Source of the DNA: CAZQQN01 sp964549595
GTDB taxonomy: Bacteria; Bacteroidota; Bacteroidia; CAILMK01; CAYYUA01
Length of the DNA: 13,295 nucleotides
Reading direction: 5' to 3'
Assembly: GCA_964549595.1 (NCBI GenBank)
Contig: CAZJWK010000080.1
Coordinates: 1-13,295, forward strand
Position 1 is the stretch's first letter; each line of letters opens with the position of its first letter. A program made the translations under genes and the position numbers. The notes beneath the pieces are model-generated. The model worked only from the letters and a program-made list of their open reading frames with translations, did not search any database and was not told where the DNA came from. Below are positions 1-7,378 of this stretch, in pieces.

Positions 1-364
1 GGTAGTAGAAGGTCATAGAAGTTTCCGTTGTTAATACCTCCTAATAGGCGAAATAATCACCAGGGTTCCCAAATATTCAGTTAAAGGGTTTGGTTAGGAT
101 AAACTTCATCGGGATTCGGCAGGGCTAATGGTAAAATCGTCAGTTTGGCCGAAAAAATATCTCTGCCCCGATTTCTTTGCTTAGGGGGTATATCAACCAC
201 CCCCTTAGGTAGGATTGAAGTGACAAGGGAAAATCTTATTTTAAGAGCAAAAATAAATAGGATAGAAACTCAAAATAGGACATCGCCTTTTTATGCGCTT
301 ATATGAGCTAAAACGCAGAATTATAGTAACTTATTTAATAAGAGGTCAGGAGGTCTGAATCTTG
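1..364. other. non-coding left end
   Basis: No gene can be supported here. All three plus frames and all three minus frames meet stops within the first ~60 bases, so no sizeable gene enters from the left edge. The one structural element is an inverted repeat of 7 bp (AGGGGGT at 183-189, ACCCCCT at 199-205) with a 9-nt loop. It has no T-tract on either side, so I do not call it a terminator. Confidence 0.6.
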
Positions 365-982
365 TTAATTCAGCTTAATGGTAATTTTCCTCAATTCGTT
401 TTTATCCACGGTATCATCCAGGTCTCTATCAATGTATATCGCCAGGTGGAATTCCGAAAGCCCTATTTCACTCATCTTTTTTTGGTTATCATTGATATAA
501 ACCTTTTTAACCGGAAATTCGAATTTTAATTTATCACCCTTCTTTCCGATGGAATCCACCCTTTTGTCGGCTTCATTTTCATAAAACAAGTAATGATGCG
601 CATGGCTTGTAAAAAACAAGCCTGAATATTTACCACTTTTAGAAGCAGCCATTCCGGTTCCGGGTTTGAAACATGGCGTGGATGATCTTTTAACACCCGC
701 CTTGAGGCTTTTAAATTTCGTTTTATTTTCAAAAGCGGTAATGCGGGCTGAATAAAACTTTTTACTTTCCGGGTCATACTTTTTGTTAAAATAACGGATA
801 GAAAATGGGGCCTTATCAAGCTTTACGGTTTTTTCTTGTTTTTTGATCACTGTTTCTTCACCGTTTTGCACAATGGAAACCTGCGTTGATTGGTCAGAAC
901 CGGATTTATGACCCAATAAAGCGTTGCATCCGGCAATAATAAGTAGGAAAAGACTTAAGCCTGTAAAAGAAAGAATTTTCAT
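365..982 (-). CDS. putative lipoprotein with EF-hand-like loop
   Basis: A 205-residue protein of unknown function. The N terminus is a lipoprotein signal: a short basic start, a hydrophobic core (residues 5-16) and the lipobox IAGC with the acceptor Cys at 19, so it should be lipidated and exported to the periplasm or outer membrane. The mature part is lysine-rich and polar. Near the C terminus, residues 185-196 (DRDLDDTVDKNE) fit the spacing of an EF-hand calcium loop: Asp at positions 1, 3 and 5, a hydrophobic at 8, Asp at 9 and Glu at 12. Position 6 is Asp rather than the usual Gly. Only one loop is visible, so calcium binding is an inference. Transcription is away from the window centre; the gene lies 89 bp downstream of the fbp stop in the same direction, so readthrough from fbp is possible. 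No family was recognised. Confidence 0.8.
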   Translation of the reverse strand: MKILSFTGLSLFLLIIAGCNALLGHKSGSDQSTQVSIVQNGEETVIKKQEKTVKLDKAPFSIRYFNKKYDPESKKFYSARITAFENKTKFKSLKAGVKRSSTPCFKPGTGMAASKSGKYSGLFFTSHAHHYLFYENEADKRVDSIGKKGDKLKFEFPVKKVYINDNQKKMSEIGLSEFHLAIYIDRDLDDTVDKNELRKITIKLN

Positions 983-1071
983 GGCATCTTGTTTTTTATG
1001 GGTTTAAGGTTAGGGCAAAATCCTGTTTAATGTAAATATTAACGGAAAAGATGGGTTAAGGTTGGTTTATT

Positions 1072-2079
1072 TTAAGCCATTATTGGCGAATGCTCCTGCA
1101 CTTCTTTTACCATATTTTCACTTCCAATGATTAAGGGTGTGCGTTCATGAAGATCCTGAGGTACTTTGTCAAGGATGGGTTGTTCACCGTCTATGGCAAC
1201 GCCTCCCGCTTGCTCTATGATAAAAGCCATAGGATTGGCCTCATAAACCAACCTTAATTTGCCTTTAGGATCTTTCTTGGTAGCGGGGTACAGGAAAACC
1301 CCACCCTTTAACAAAGTCCTGTGGATATCAGCCACCAAACTACCTATGTAACGTGCTTTGTAAGGTTTTCCTTTATTATTCCGGCCACTTTTACAATTGG
1401 TCAGGTATTGCTGAATGCCTTCCGAATAATCATGCCAATTGCCTTCATTGATGGAGTAGATACTAGCATCTTTTGGCATGTTTATATCGGGATGGGAGAG
1501 GCAAAATTCTCCGATGGAGGGGTCCAGCGTAAAGCCGTTCACGCCATTTCCGGTGGTATAGATCAGCATGGCAGAAGAACCATACAGGACATAGCCGGCC
1601 GCTACTTGCTCTCGTCCTTTCTGAAGGGCATCTTTATTAGCGCAACCTTCTTCTTTGGTGGTTTTCCTTCGATAAATGGCAAAAATGGTCCCGATCGGGG
1701 CGCAGACATCAATATTGGATGAGCCGTCAAGGGGATCAAAATTGACCACGTATTTGGCATCCGCTGCTATATTATTTTTTACCGGTAAGATGGACTCATT
1801 TTCTTCTGAGGCCATGACACAACATTCACCCCCTGAGGATAGGGCTGAAAGCAGTTGTTCATTGGCAAACTCATCAAGCTTTTGAACTTCTTCCCCCTGC
1901 ACATTGGTTTGGCCCGTTCTGCCAATGATGTCAACCAAGCCCGCCTGGCTTACTTCCCGGTTAATGATTTTGGCTGCTATTCCTATATCACTTAATAAAC
2001 GGGATAATTCTCCGGTAGCATAGGGAAAATCGGCCTGGCGTTCTACAATGAACTGATTCAAAGTTTTAATGTCCTTCAT
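1072..2079 (-). CDS. fbp: class I fructose-1,6-bisphosphatase
   Basis: Hydrolyses fructose-1,6-bisphosphate to fructose-6-phosphate and phosphate, the committed step of gluconeogenesis, in the cytoplasm with divalent metal. The protein has 335 residues, normal for class I FBPases (about 330-340). The metal/phosphate motif DPLDGSSN is at residues 115-122, after an acidic SEENE stretch (91-95) that supplies metal ligands. The substrate-site block around GSLVADIHRTLLKGG and the following YEANPMAF segment are also present. The ATG start gives the expected class I N terminus. It is divergent from the GNAT/aspartate kinase pair across a 67-bp gap. I recall the same neighbourhood from other Bacteroidota. 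No defect was seen. Confidence 0.97.
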   Translation of the reverse strand: MKDIKTLNQFIVERQADFPYATGELSRLLSDIGIAAKIINREVSQAGLVDIIGRTGQTNVQGEEVQKLDEFANEQLLSALSSGGECCVMASEENESILPVKNNIAADAKYVVNFDPLDGSSNIDVCAPIGTIFAIYRRKTTKEEGCANKDALQKGREQVAAGYVLYGSSAMLIYTTGNGVNGFTLDPSIGEFCLSHPDINMPKDASIYSINEGNWHDYSEGIQQYLTNCKSGRNNKGKPYKARYIGSLVADIHRTLLKGGVFLYPATKKDPKGKLRLVYEANPMAFIIEQAGGVAIDGEQPILDKVPQDLHERTPLIIGSENMVKEVQEHSPIMA

Positions 2080-2089
2080 AAGTTTTCGC

Positions 2090-2097
2090 TAACTTTG
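2090..2097 (+). promoter_or_regulatory. candidate -7 promoter element for the GNAT/aspartate kinase operon
   Basis: TAACTTTG matches the Bacteroidota -7 consensus TAnnTTTG exactly, about 50 bp before the TTG/GTG start of the acetyltransferase and inside the short divergent gap with fbp. No good TTTG/TTG -33 element was found at the usual distance, so this rests on one element. Confidence 0.4.
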
Positions 2098-2146
2098 TTT
2101 TTTCTTGGTAAATACGAATTTAAAACAAACTTTAGAAAAATTCTGA

Positions 2147-2641
2147 TTGGTGGAAATAAGAGAAGCTAATGAAGCTGATCTGCCAGCAGTTCATGCTTTA
2201 ATTTGTGAACTGGCCGAATATGAAAAAGCTCCGGAAGCGGTTACTCTGACGCGAAAACAACTGGCGGAAGACTTTTCTGATTCTAAACCCAGGTTTTTCA
2301 TAATTGTCGCTGAAAACAACAATCGGATCGTAGGTATGGCTTTGTATTTCTATACCTACTCAACCTGGAAAGGGCGTTGTCTTTACCTGGAAGACATGAT
2401 TGTCACTAAAAGTTACCGAAATCAGGGGATTGGTCAAATGCTCTTTGAAAGGCTTATTCAAATCGCTTCCTCTGCCCAGGCCCGGCGGATGGCATGGCAG
2501 GTTTTGGATTGGAATGAACGGGCTATTCAATTTTACCATAAATATGGTGCTTATTTAGACCCCGAGTGGGTTAACGGTAAATTAACCGGTAACCAGATTC
2601 AACAGTGGGCCAACGCTTTTGCCAAAAAATCAGAACCGTGA
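2147..2641 (+). CDS. GNAT family N-acetyltransferase
   Basis: A 164-residue acetyl-CoA-dependent acetyltransferase with the whole GNAT fold. YLEDMIV (80-86) is the beta-4 strand, RNQGIG (91-96) is the motif A pyrophosphate loop for acetyl-CoA, and W122-N123 with A-x-x-FYHKYGA (126-135) forms motif B. The YLEDMIV and WNxxAxxFY pattern resembles diamine/thialysine (SSAT-like) acetyltransferases, so a small amine or amino-acid substrate is plausible but unproven. The start is forced: an in-frame TGA (2144-2146) directly precedes it, leaving TTG 2147 or the adjacent GTG 2150. It is the first gene of a two-gene operon; its stop is 3 nt before the aspartate kinase ATG. Confidence 0.92.
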   Translation: MVEIREANEADLPAVHALICELAEYEKAPEAVTLTRKQLAEDFSDSKPRFFIIVAENNNRIVGMALYFYTYSTWKGRCLYLEDMIVTKSYRNQGIGQMLFERLIQIASSAQARRMAWQVLDWNERAIQFYHKYGAYLDPEWVNGKLTGNQIQQWANAFAKKSEP

Positions 2642-2644
2642 GTT

Positions 2645-3928
2645 ATGGAAATATTCAAGTTTGGCGGGGCTTCCGTTAAAGATGCGGAAGCAGTGAGAAA
2701 CATTACCAATATCCTTTCCGAGCATGCGGAATTCCCCTACCTGGTAGTGGTTTCCGCCATGGGAAAAACGACCAATTCGCTTGAGAACTTGTTAAAAGCT
2801 TGTTTGGAAGGGAAAGAAGACTTCTGGGACCAATTGGAACAGGTAAAAACCTTCCATTACAACATTGCCAATGAGTTGTTTGGCGGTAATTATTCCGGTA
2901 TAATGGACGAACTTGAAAATTTGCTTTTTGATCTTGAATTTTTTTTAGAAAAATCCACCAATCAACCTTATGATTTCCTTTATGATCAAGTGGTTAGTTT
3001 TGGTGAATTGCTTTCTACCAAGATCATTAGCCGCTACTTAAATGTGCATGGCATTACCAATAAATGGATCGATGCCCGGAATTTTGTCCTTACTGATAAC
3101 CATCACCGCTCTGCGGAAGTGTTCTGGGATAAGACTACCGAAGTGATAGACCGCAAGTTAAAATCCCTAATCCAGCAAATGCCTGTCATAACCCAGGGCT
3201 TTATCGGAGCCACTGAGCATAAGGTAACCACGACATTAGGTCGTGAAGGGTCCGATTATTCTGCCGGTATTTTTGCCTATGCCCTGGATGCCCAGAAAGT
3301 CACGGTTTGGAAGGATGTGCCGGGCGTTTTGAATGCAGATCCGAACGCTTTTAAAGATACGGTCAAATTTGATACCCTTTCTTACCAAGAGGCTATTGAG
3401 ATGACTTTTTATGGGGCCAAGGTTCTTCATCCGCGCACGATTAAGCCTCTACAGAATAAAGACATTCCCCTTGAGGTGCGCTCTTTTATCCATCCTGAAG
3501 AAAAGGGTACACGAATTGATAAAGGGGGCCAATCTCCGACCTTTGCCCCCGTGATCATCTTTAAATCAGATCAAATGCTTGTAAAGCTTTCCACGCTGGA
3601 TTATGCTTTTATTGCTGAAGACAACCTGAGTAAGATCTTCAAAAAATTAGCAGAAGCGGGTTTAACCATGAACCTGATGAATACCTCTGCCATCACTTTT
3701 GCCTTTTGTGCGGATAAGGATCCGGAGAAATTTCATCGTCTTAACGGTTCCCTGCGTTATGATTTTTCCATTGAAAAAGAAGAAGGTTTAGAATTATTGA
3801 CCATTCGCCATTTTAACCGCTCTGTCATTGATCAAATGACTAAGGATAAGCAAGTGCTACTGGAAAATAGTAACGGGGCTACGATTCAAATGGTCTTAAG
3901 GGATAAAAATAAAGGCCTCCAGGAGTAA
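2645..3928 (+). CDS. lysC: aspartate kinase
   Basis: Phosphorylates L-aspartate with ATP to 4-phospho-L-aspartate, the first step towards lysine/diaminopimelate, threonine and methionine. This is a monofunctional 427-residue enzyme with no homoserine dehydrogenase fusion. The kinase domain covers about 1-290: KFGG at 5-8 near the N terminus, VVSAMGKTTN (35-44), SFGELLS (118-124), TTTLGREGSDYSA (195-207) and KDVPGVLNADPN (223-234). Residues ~300-427 form the regulatory part, presumably ACT domains, so end-product feedback is likely, though the effector cannot be read from sequence. It is probably translationally coupled to the acetyltransferase. Its last codons lie inside a strong hairpin. Bacteroidota often carry a second, bifunctional aspartokinase, so the symbol is by function and not by proven orthology. 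Confidence 0.95.
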   Translation: MEIFKFGGASVKDAEAVRNITNILSEHAEFPYLVVVSAMGKTTNSLENLLKACLEGKEDFWDQLEQVKTFHYNIANELFGGNYSGIMDELENLLFDLEFFLEKSTNQPYDFLYDQVVSFGELLSTKIISRYLNVHGITNKWIDARNFVLTDNHHRSAEVFWDKTTEVIDRKLKSLIQQMPVITQGFIGATEHKVTTTLGREGSDYSAGIFAYALDAQKVTVWKDVPGVLNADPNAFKDTVKFDTLSYQEAIEMTFYGAKVLHPRTIKPLQNKDIPLEVRSFIHPEEKGTRIDKGGQSPTFAPVIIFKSDQMLVKLSTLDYAFIAEDNLSKIFKKLAEAGLTMNLMNTSAITFAFCADKDPEKFHRLNGSLRYDFSIEKEEGLELLTIRHFNRSVIDQMTKDKQVLLENSNGATIQMVLRDKNKGLQE

Positions 3929-3945
3929 ATATTCCGGGAGGCCTT
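3912..3945. terminator. hairpin terminator between convergent genes, overlapping the aspartate kinase stop
   Basis: AAGGCCTCC (3912-3920) pairs perfectly with GGAGGCCTT (3937-3945), and GGA/TCC inside the loop can pair further. The aspartate kinase stop (3926-3928) sits in the loop. On the minus strand the stem is followed by TTTATTTTTATC, a good T-tract, so it should stop the convergent 282-aa gene. The plus side has only a weak TTATTAA tail. Confidence 0.8.
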
Positions 3946-3971
3946 ATTAAAAGAGAATTTGATGGTTTGGC

Positions 3972-4820
3972 TTATCGGACCAAAACCTTTTTTTGGATGA
4001 CCTGTTCTTCACTTTTCAATTTGAGCAAGTAAGCGCCTTGTTTCATATTGTTGGGTAACCTCACTTTTAAGGGCGTTTTGCTTACTTTCACAGGATCAAA
4101 TGAGCGCACTTTCTTGCCCTTCAATGTATGCAGGGAAGCTTGGAAATTTTTCTCAGCATTAGCGGGCAAATGAATATTAATGAACGCTTTGGCCGGATTG
4201 GGGTAGACTTTGGTTTGTTGCCCTAAACTAACCCGTTTGTCACTACTCAGTTCGCCGTAGGTTAGGGTGGTATCGGTGCTGTAAATGTAATCGCCGGAGC
4301 TGGTATTGTTATTATTAGCAGCATTCCCGGCTGCATAGAACCGAATATCGCCAACGATTTTGTCCGGGGATTCCCATTTTATCGTCCATGTTTTGGTGTT
4401 TCCATCAAAGCTGGTAAAAGCCTTTGTATGGGTTAGGTAGTTGTTGTTGAATCCGGTTTTTTGTTGGTCACTTTGAGGTTTGAAATTGCCTACGGAGTTA
4501 TTGTTATCTACCCGAAGAGCGATCATCTCAAAACCGGCAGCATTCATCTGCTGATCTTTCAGTGCTAATTTAAGGGTTATCGTGGTGTTGGTATCATAAG
4601 TAGTGATATTGTCCCCGTCAAAAGTGGGCTTAATGGTTAAATTCCCTGGGCCTCCATTCAGGGAATTATCGTCATGACAACCACTACTTGCACAGGTAGA
4701 TTCGCCCGGAGCTCCTGTATTTCCTGGATTTGCCCCGGCAGAATTGGAATTTCCATTTTGGTTTAAAGCGAAAATGCCTAAACCTATGAGGACCAAGGGA
4801 AAAATGTGTAAAATCTTCAT
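3972..4820 (-). CDS. secreted choice-of-anchor V protein with T9SS sorting domain
   Basis: A 282-residue surface or secreted protein of unknown role. Residues 1-20 are a Sec signal peptide. A Gly/Asn/Ser-rich segment leads to GAPGE-STCASSGCH (37-49), the cysteine signature of the choice-of-anchor V family; its C-x4-CH (C43, C48, H49) resembles a widened c-type haem motif. Residues ~60-190 are beta-rich with Reelin-domain-like character (KPTFDG, ITLKLALKD, TWTIKWESP). From about 203 the type IX secretion C-terminal domain begins with KVYPNPA (204-210) and ends with the expected Gly-Ala-Tyr...KKVLVR, so export across the outer membrane is expected. It is a single-gene unit with its own promoter and a terminator shared with the convergent kinase gene. 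Confidence 0.9.
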   Translation of the reverse strand: MKILHIFPLVLIGLGIFALNQNGNSNSAGANPGNTGAPGESTCASSGCHDDNSLNGGPGNLTIKPTFDGDNITTYDTNTTITLKLALKDQQMNAAGFEMIALRVDNNNSVGNFKPQSDQQKTGFNNNYLTHTKAFTSFDGNTKTWTIKWESPDKIVGDIRFYAAGNAANNNNTSSGDYIYSTDTTLTYGELSSDKRVSLGQQTKVYPNPAKAFINIHLPANAEKNFQASLHTLKGKKVRSFDPVKVSKTPLKVRLPNNMKQGAYLLKLKSEEQVIQKKVLVR

Positions 4821-4853
4821 AATAGGAAATGCTTATTTTAATGTTTGAACAGT

Positions 4854-4883
4854 CAAATATAATTATTATGCCTGTCGACCAAA
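4854..4883 (-). promoter_or_regulatory. Bacteroidota sigma-factor promoter of the T9SS protein
   Basis: Read on the minus strand: TTTG (4880-4883), an 18-nt spacer, then TATATTTG (4854-4861). This matches the -33 TTTG / -7 TAnnTTTG promoter of Bacteroidota in both elements, about 34 bp before the ATG. It is the best promoter in the window. Confidence 0.7.
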
Positions 4884-5083
4884 TATTATTTTAATGAAAA
4901 TTGAAGCATAGGGCTTTAACTTGCTGGTCAGTATTTTTCCAGTTATTTGAAACCTTTTTTATAGGATATCCTGAAAACGGAGGCGGGGTGAAATCATGAA
5001 GGGGCATGGCTAAGCAATATTTTTGTTACCCTTGGTCAAAGGGGAAAATGGATAATCCATACAAAAACCCTTTATGCCACAAA

Positions 5084-5117
5084 AAAACCCCGACTCCATA
5101 TTGTTAGCCGGGGTTTT
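5084..5117 (-). terminator. intrinsic terminator of the S9 peptidase gene
   Basis: AAAACCCCG (5084-5092) pairs with CGGGGTTTT (5109-5117), a 9-bp stem with a 16-nt loop. Read on the minus strand the stem runs into seven T residues (the A run at 5081-5087). It begins about 29 bp after the peptidase stop, in the right place and orientation. Confidence 0.9.
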
Positions 5118-5145
5118 ATCAGCAATGCTATTGGGAAACCTACCT

Positions 5146-7188
5146 TTAATCCATTTCAATGACATTATTGATATGCTTAGGCGGTTTTTTGTCCTTTTCC
5201 TCCATAAGAAAATAATCAAACCAACGCATCATTCGGAGGTTATAGTCATACCTGGCACTGGCCCGGTTATAACCATGGCCCTCTTTAGGGTAACGAACAA
5301 GCCTTACCGGTACATCCGGTTTCCGGACTTTGATATGCCTGTAAAGCTCCATGGATTGTCCGGGGTGCACTCTTGTATCTTCTTTACCATGTGTGATTAG
5401 GAGAGGGGTTTGGGCATTGTCGACATGGTAAATGGGGCTGCGCTTAAGATATTTCATCCAGTTGCCGTCCCAAAGCCATTCTCTGGCATGCACTAAATAC
5501 ATTTCCTGGGGTATATCGGTGGTGCCCCACTTAGAAATGTTATCACTAATACCAAAGTTCATAACGCCGGCCTCAAAACGATCTGAATATTTAGTAGCCA
5601 TCCAGCCGGTGGCGTAACCGCCATAAGAACCTCCTGTTATGCCCAATTTATCGGGATCGGCAATGCCTTGATCGATCAAATGGTCGGCACCGTCTACAAT
5701 GTCGTCAAACTCCTTTCCGGCCGCATCGCTTTGGCTGGACTTCAGGAATTCAATGCCTCTTCCGGTACTTCCTCTGTAATTCGGGTAAAAAACGGCATAA
5801 CCTTTAGCCGCTGCCACTTGCCCCGGATAGATGTAACGAGTCTGCCAACCGTTACTGTAATGGGATTCTGGGCCACCATGGGCTACAACAATGGTGGGTA
5901 CCTCCCCGCCATCATAGCCTACAGGCTTTATGAGGATGCCTTTCAGTTGTATGCCATCCTCGGCTTCATAGCTGACCACGGATTGTTCCCCGAGTTTGAC
6001 GTCTTTCAGCCATGGATTGGAATGGGTAATCCTTTTCGGATCACCATCTCCGGCTTTGTAATAAACTTCCCGCGGATGATTGGGGGTATTGACCACATAA
6101 GCCACTTGCTCTTCGCCTGCTAAATCAAAGCTTTGGAACATTAGTTTGGATGCTCCTGGTTTGTACTCATAGTCTATTGCCCCATTTTCCGGATTAATGG
6201 TTCCGTAGCTTCTTTGCGTGCTTTCACTGGCTATAAACCGGATTTGGTCATCGGCTACCCAATTGATTTGTTCGAATTTGCCTTTGAAATCAGGCTTAAT
6301 ATTTCTGGTTTGCCCCCCTTCAGCACTGCCAATCATGATCCGGCCTGCAATAACATCATGAATATCATTTCCTGCCAATAAAGCCAATTGTTCTCCATTC
6401 GGATTCCACACAATATCACTTAGCTTACCTTCATGATCGAGGTCGGCCACTACATCCTTTGATTCATAACTAACCACTTTGACATCTTTGCTCATGTAAT
6501 AGTCATCAATTAGTGGAGTGGGCGCCACAGAAACAGCGATTCTGTCATTACTTGGCGAAAATTTCGTGGTGTAAATGGTCCCATCCACATTTAACATGGC
6601 CGGTTCGTTGTCCTCTTTACTTAAATCAGTGACATAGGCTTTGGTGTTGACAAGGCCTTCTTCAAAAATATCCGGCTTATAGGGCATTGGGTTTTCAGAA
6701 CCACCTTCAGGCTTATTGGCNNNNNNNNNNACAATGCGGTTTCCGTCAGAACCCCAATCATAATCCTGGATGCTGGTTTTGAACTGCATAATTTTGGATG
6801 CACCCCCACCATCAATAGGCATTTCGTAAAGACTGGTGGTTTTATCCCCTTCTTGTCGGGCGGTGAAAGTGATACTTTCATGATTGGGGCGAAATGCTAC
6901 ATCACTGACATTACCCTGTGTGTAGTACGGGACTTTTTCTTCCGTTTCAGTCTTGTAAACATAAAGGTGTATGCTGGAAGGAGCATTTTTTTTGAGCGGA
7001 TCTTTACGTTTGGTTTTCTGGTAAGCAATGTAGTTGCCATCCTCTGAAATCTTGGCATTCAGGGCACGTTTCATTTTCGTAACGTGCTCTGTAGTCATGC
7101 CCTCCTGGGCTTTGACTTGAGGTGTTAAGCCGGCAATACCGGTACAGGCCATTAAAAGGGCCACTGCTTTGTTTGTAAGTGAATTCAT
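5146..7188 (-). CDS. secreted S9 family peptidase (prolyl oligopeptidase / acylaminoacyl-peptidase type)
   Basis: A serine peptidase that cuts short peptides, probably in the periplasm. Residues 1-28 form a signal peptide ending in VKAQ. Residues ~35-390 are the beta-propeller (repeated WNPNG, FRPN and WGSDG-like blades) that limits access to the active site. Residues ~400-665 are the alpha/beta hydrolase domain with the triad in order: Ser521 in GGSYGG, Asp604 in HGKED and His638 in EGHGY; HGGP (437-440) forms the oxyanion-hole region. The 680 residues fit the S9C-type secreted enzymes. A 10-N assembly gap (6721-6730) falls in the propeller at about residues 153-156; the frame is kept across it as drawn, but the true number of missing bases is unknown. 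It has its own promoter and terminator. The exact substrate cannot be read from sequence. Confidence 0.93.
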   Translation of the reverse strand: MNSLTNKAVALLMACTGIAGLTPQVKAQEGMTTEHVTKMKRALNAKISEDGNYIAYQKTKRKDPLKKNAPSSIHLYVYKTETEEKVPYYTQGNVSDVAFRPNHESITFTARQEGDKTTSLYEMPIDGGGASKIMQFKTSIQDYDWGSDGNRIXXXXANKPEGGSENPMPYKPDIFEEGLVNTKAYVTDLSKEDNEPAMLNVDGTIYTTKFSPSNDRIAVSVAPTPLIDDYYMSKDVKVVSYESKDVVADLDHEGKLSDIVWNPNGEQLALLAGNDIHDVIAGRIMIGSAEGGQTRNIKPDFKGKFEQINWVADDQIRFIASESTQRSYGTINPENGAIDYEYKPGASKLMFQSFDLAGEEQVAYVVNTPNHPREVYYKAGDGDPKRITHSNPWLKDVKLGEQSVVSYEAEDGIQLKGILIKPVGYDGGEVPTIVVAHGGPESHYSNGWQTRYIYPGQVAAAKGYAVFYPNYRGSTGRGIEFLKSSQSDAAGKEFDDIVDGADHLIDQGIADPDKLGITGGSYGGYATGWMATKYSDRFEAGVMNFGISDNISKWGTTDIPQEMYLVHAREWLWDGNWMKYLKRSPIYHVDNAQTPLLITHGKEDTRVHPGQSMELYRHIKVRKPDVPVRLVRYPKEGHGYNRASARYDYNLRMMRWFDYFLMEEKDKKPPKHINNVIEMD
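6721..6730. other. 10-N assembly gap inside the S9 peptidase
   Basis: Ten N within the propeller coding region, after GSDGNRI and before ANKPEGG. The surrounding reading frame is the same on both sides, which fits a small true gap, but a run of exactly ten N is often a placeholder. Confidence 0.95.
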
Positions 7189-7237
7189 AATGTCAATTTT
7201 TATGATTTAATGGTTAAACCTAAATGCTTAATGTGGA

Positions 7238-7245
7238 CAAAATTA
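7238..7245 (-). promoter_or_regulatory. candidate -7 element of the S9 peptidase promoter
   Basis: On the minus strand this reads TAATTTTG, an exact TAnnTTTG match about 50 bp before the ATG at 7188. No -33 TTTG was found at the usual distance. Confidence 0.4.
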
Positions 7246-7343
7246 AAGATTCCAATTTATTGAAGGTAAAAGAGGGATCATGAATAGTAGGCCTTTTTAC
7301 GGATTTTGGGCTTAGAACTTTCTCGATCAGACCGCAATTTGCT

Positions 7344-7366
7344 CCTTTTGGAAAATAAGCAAAAGG
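7344..7366. terminator. weak hairpin after the RND transporter gene
   Basis: CCTTTTG (7344-7350) pairs with CAAAAGG (7360-7366), starting 13 bp beyond the transporter stop. The stem is AT-rich, and the T-tract (GTTTTT) is on the plus side, away from the transporter's direction. It may slow or end transcription, but it is a poor intrinsic terminator. Confidence 0.25.
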
Positions 7367-7378
7367 TGTTTTTCCGAA

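Noticed and set aside
183..205. Inverted repeat AGGGGGT/ACCCCCT as a terminator
   Set aside because: No T-tract on either strand and more than 150 bp from the nearest gene end.
1321..1722. Long plus-strand frame antisense to fbp
   Set aside because: It is a shadow of a fully conserved fbp coding sequence on the other strand.
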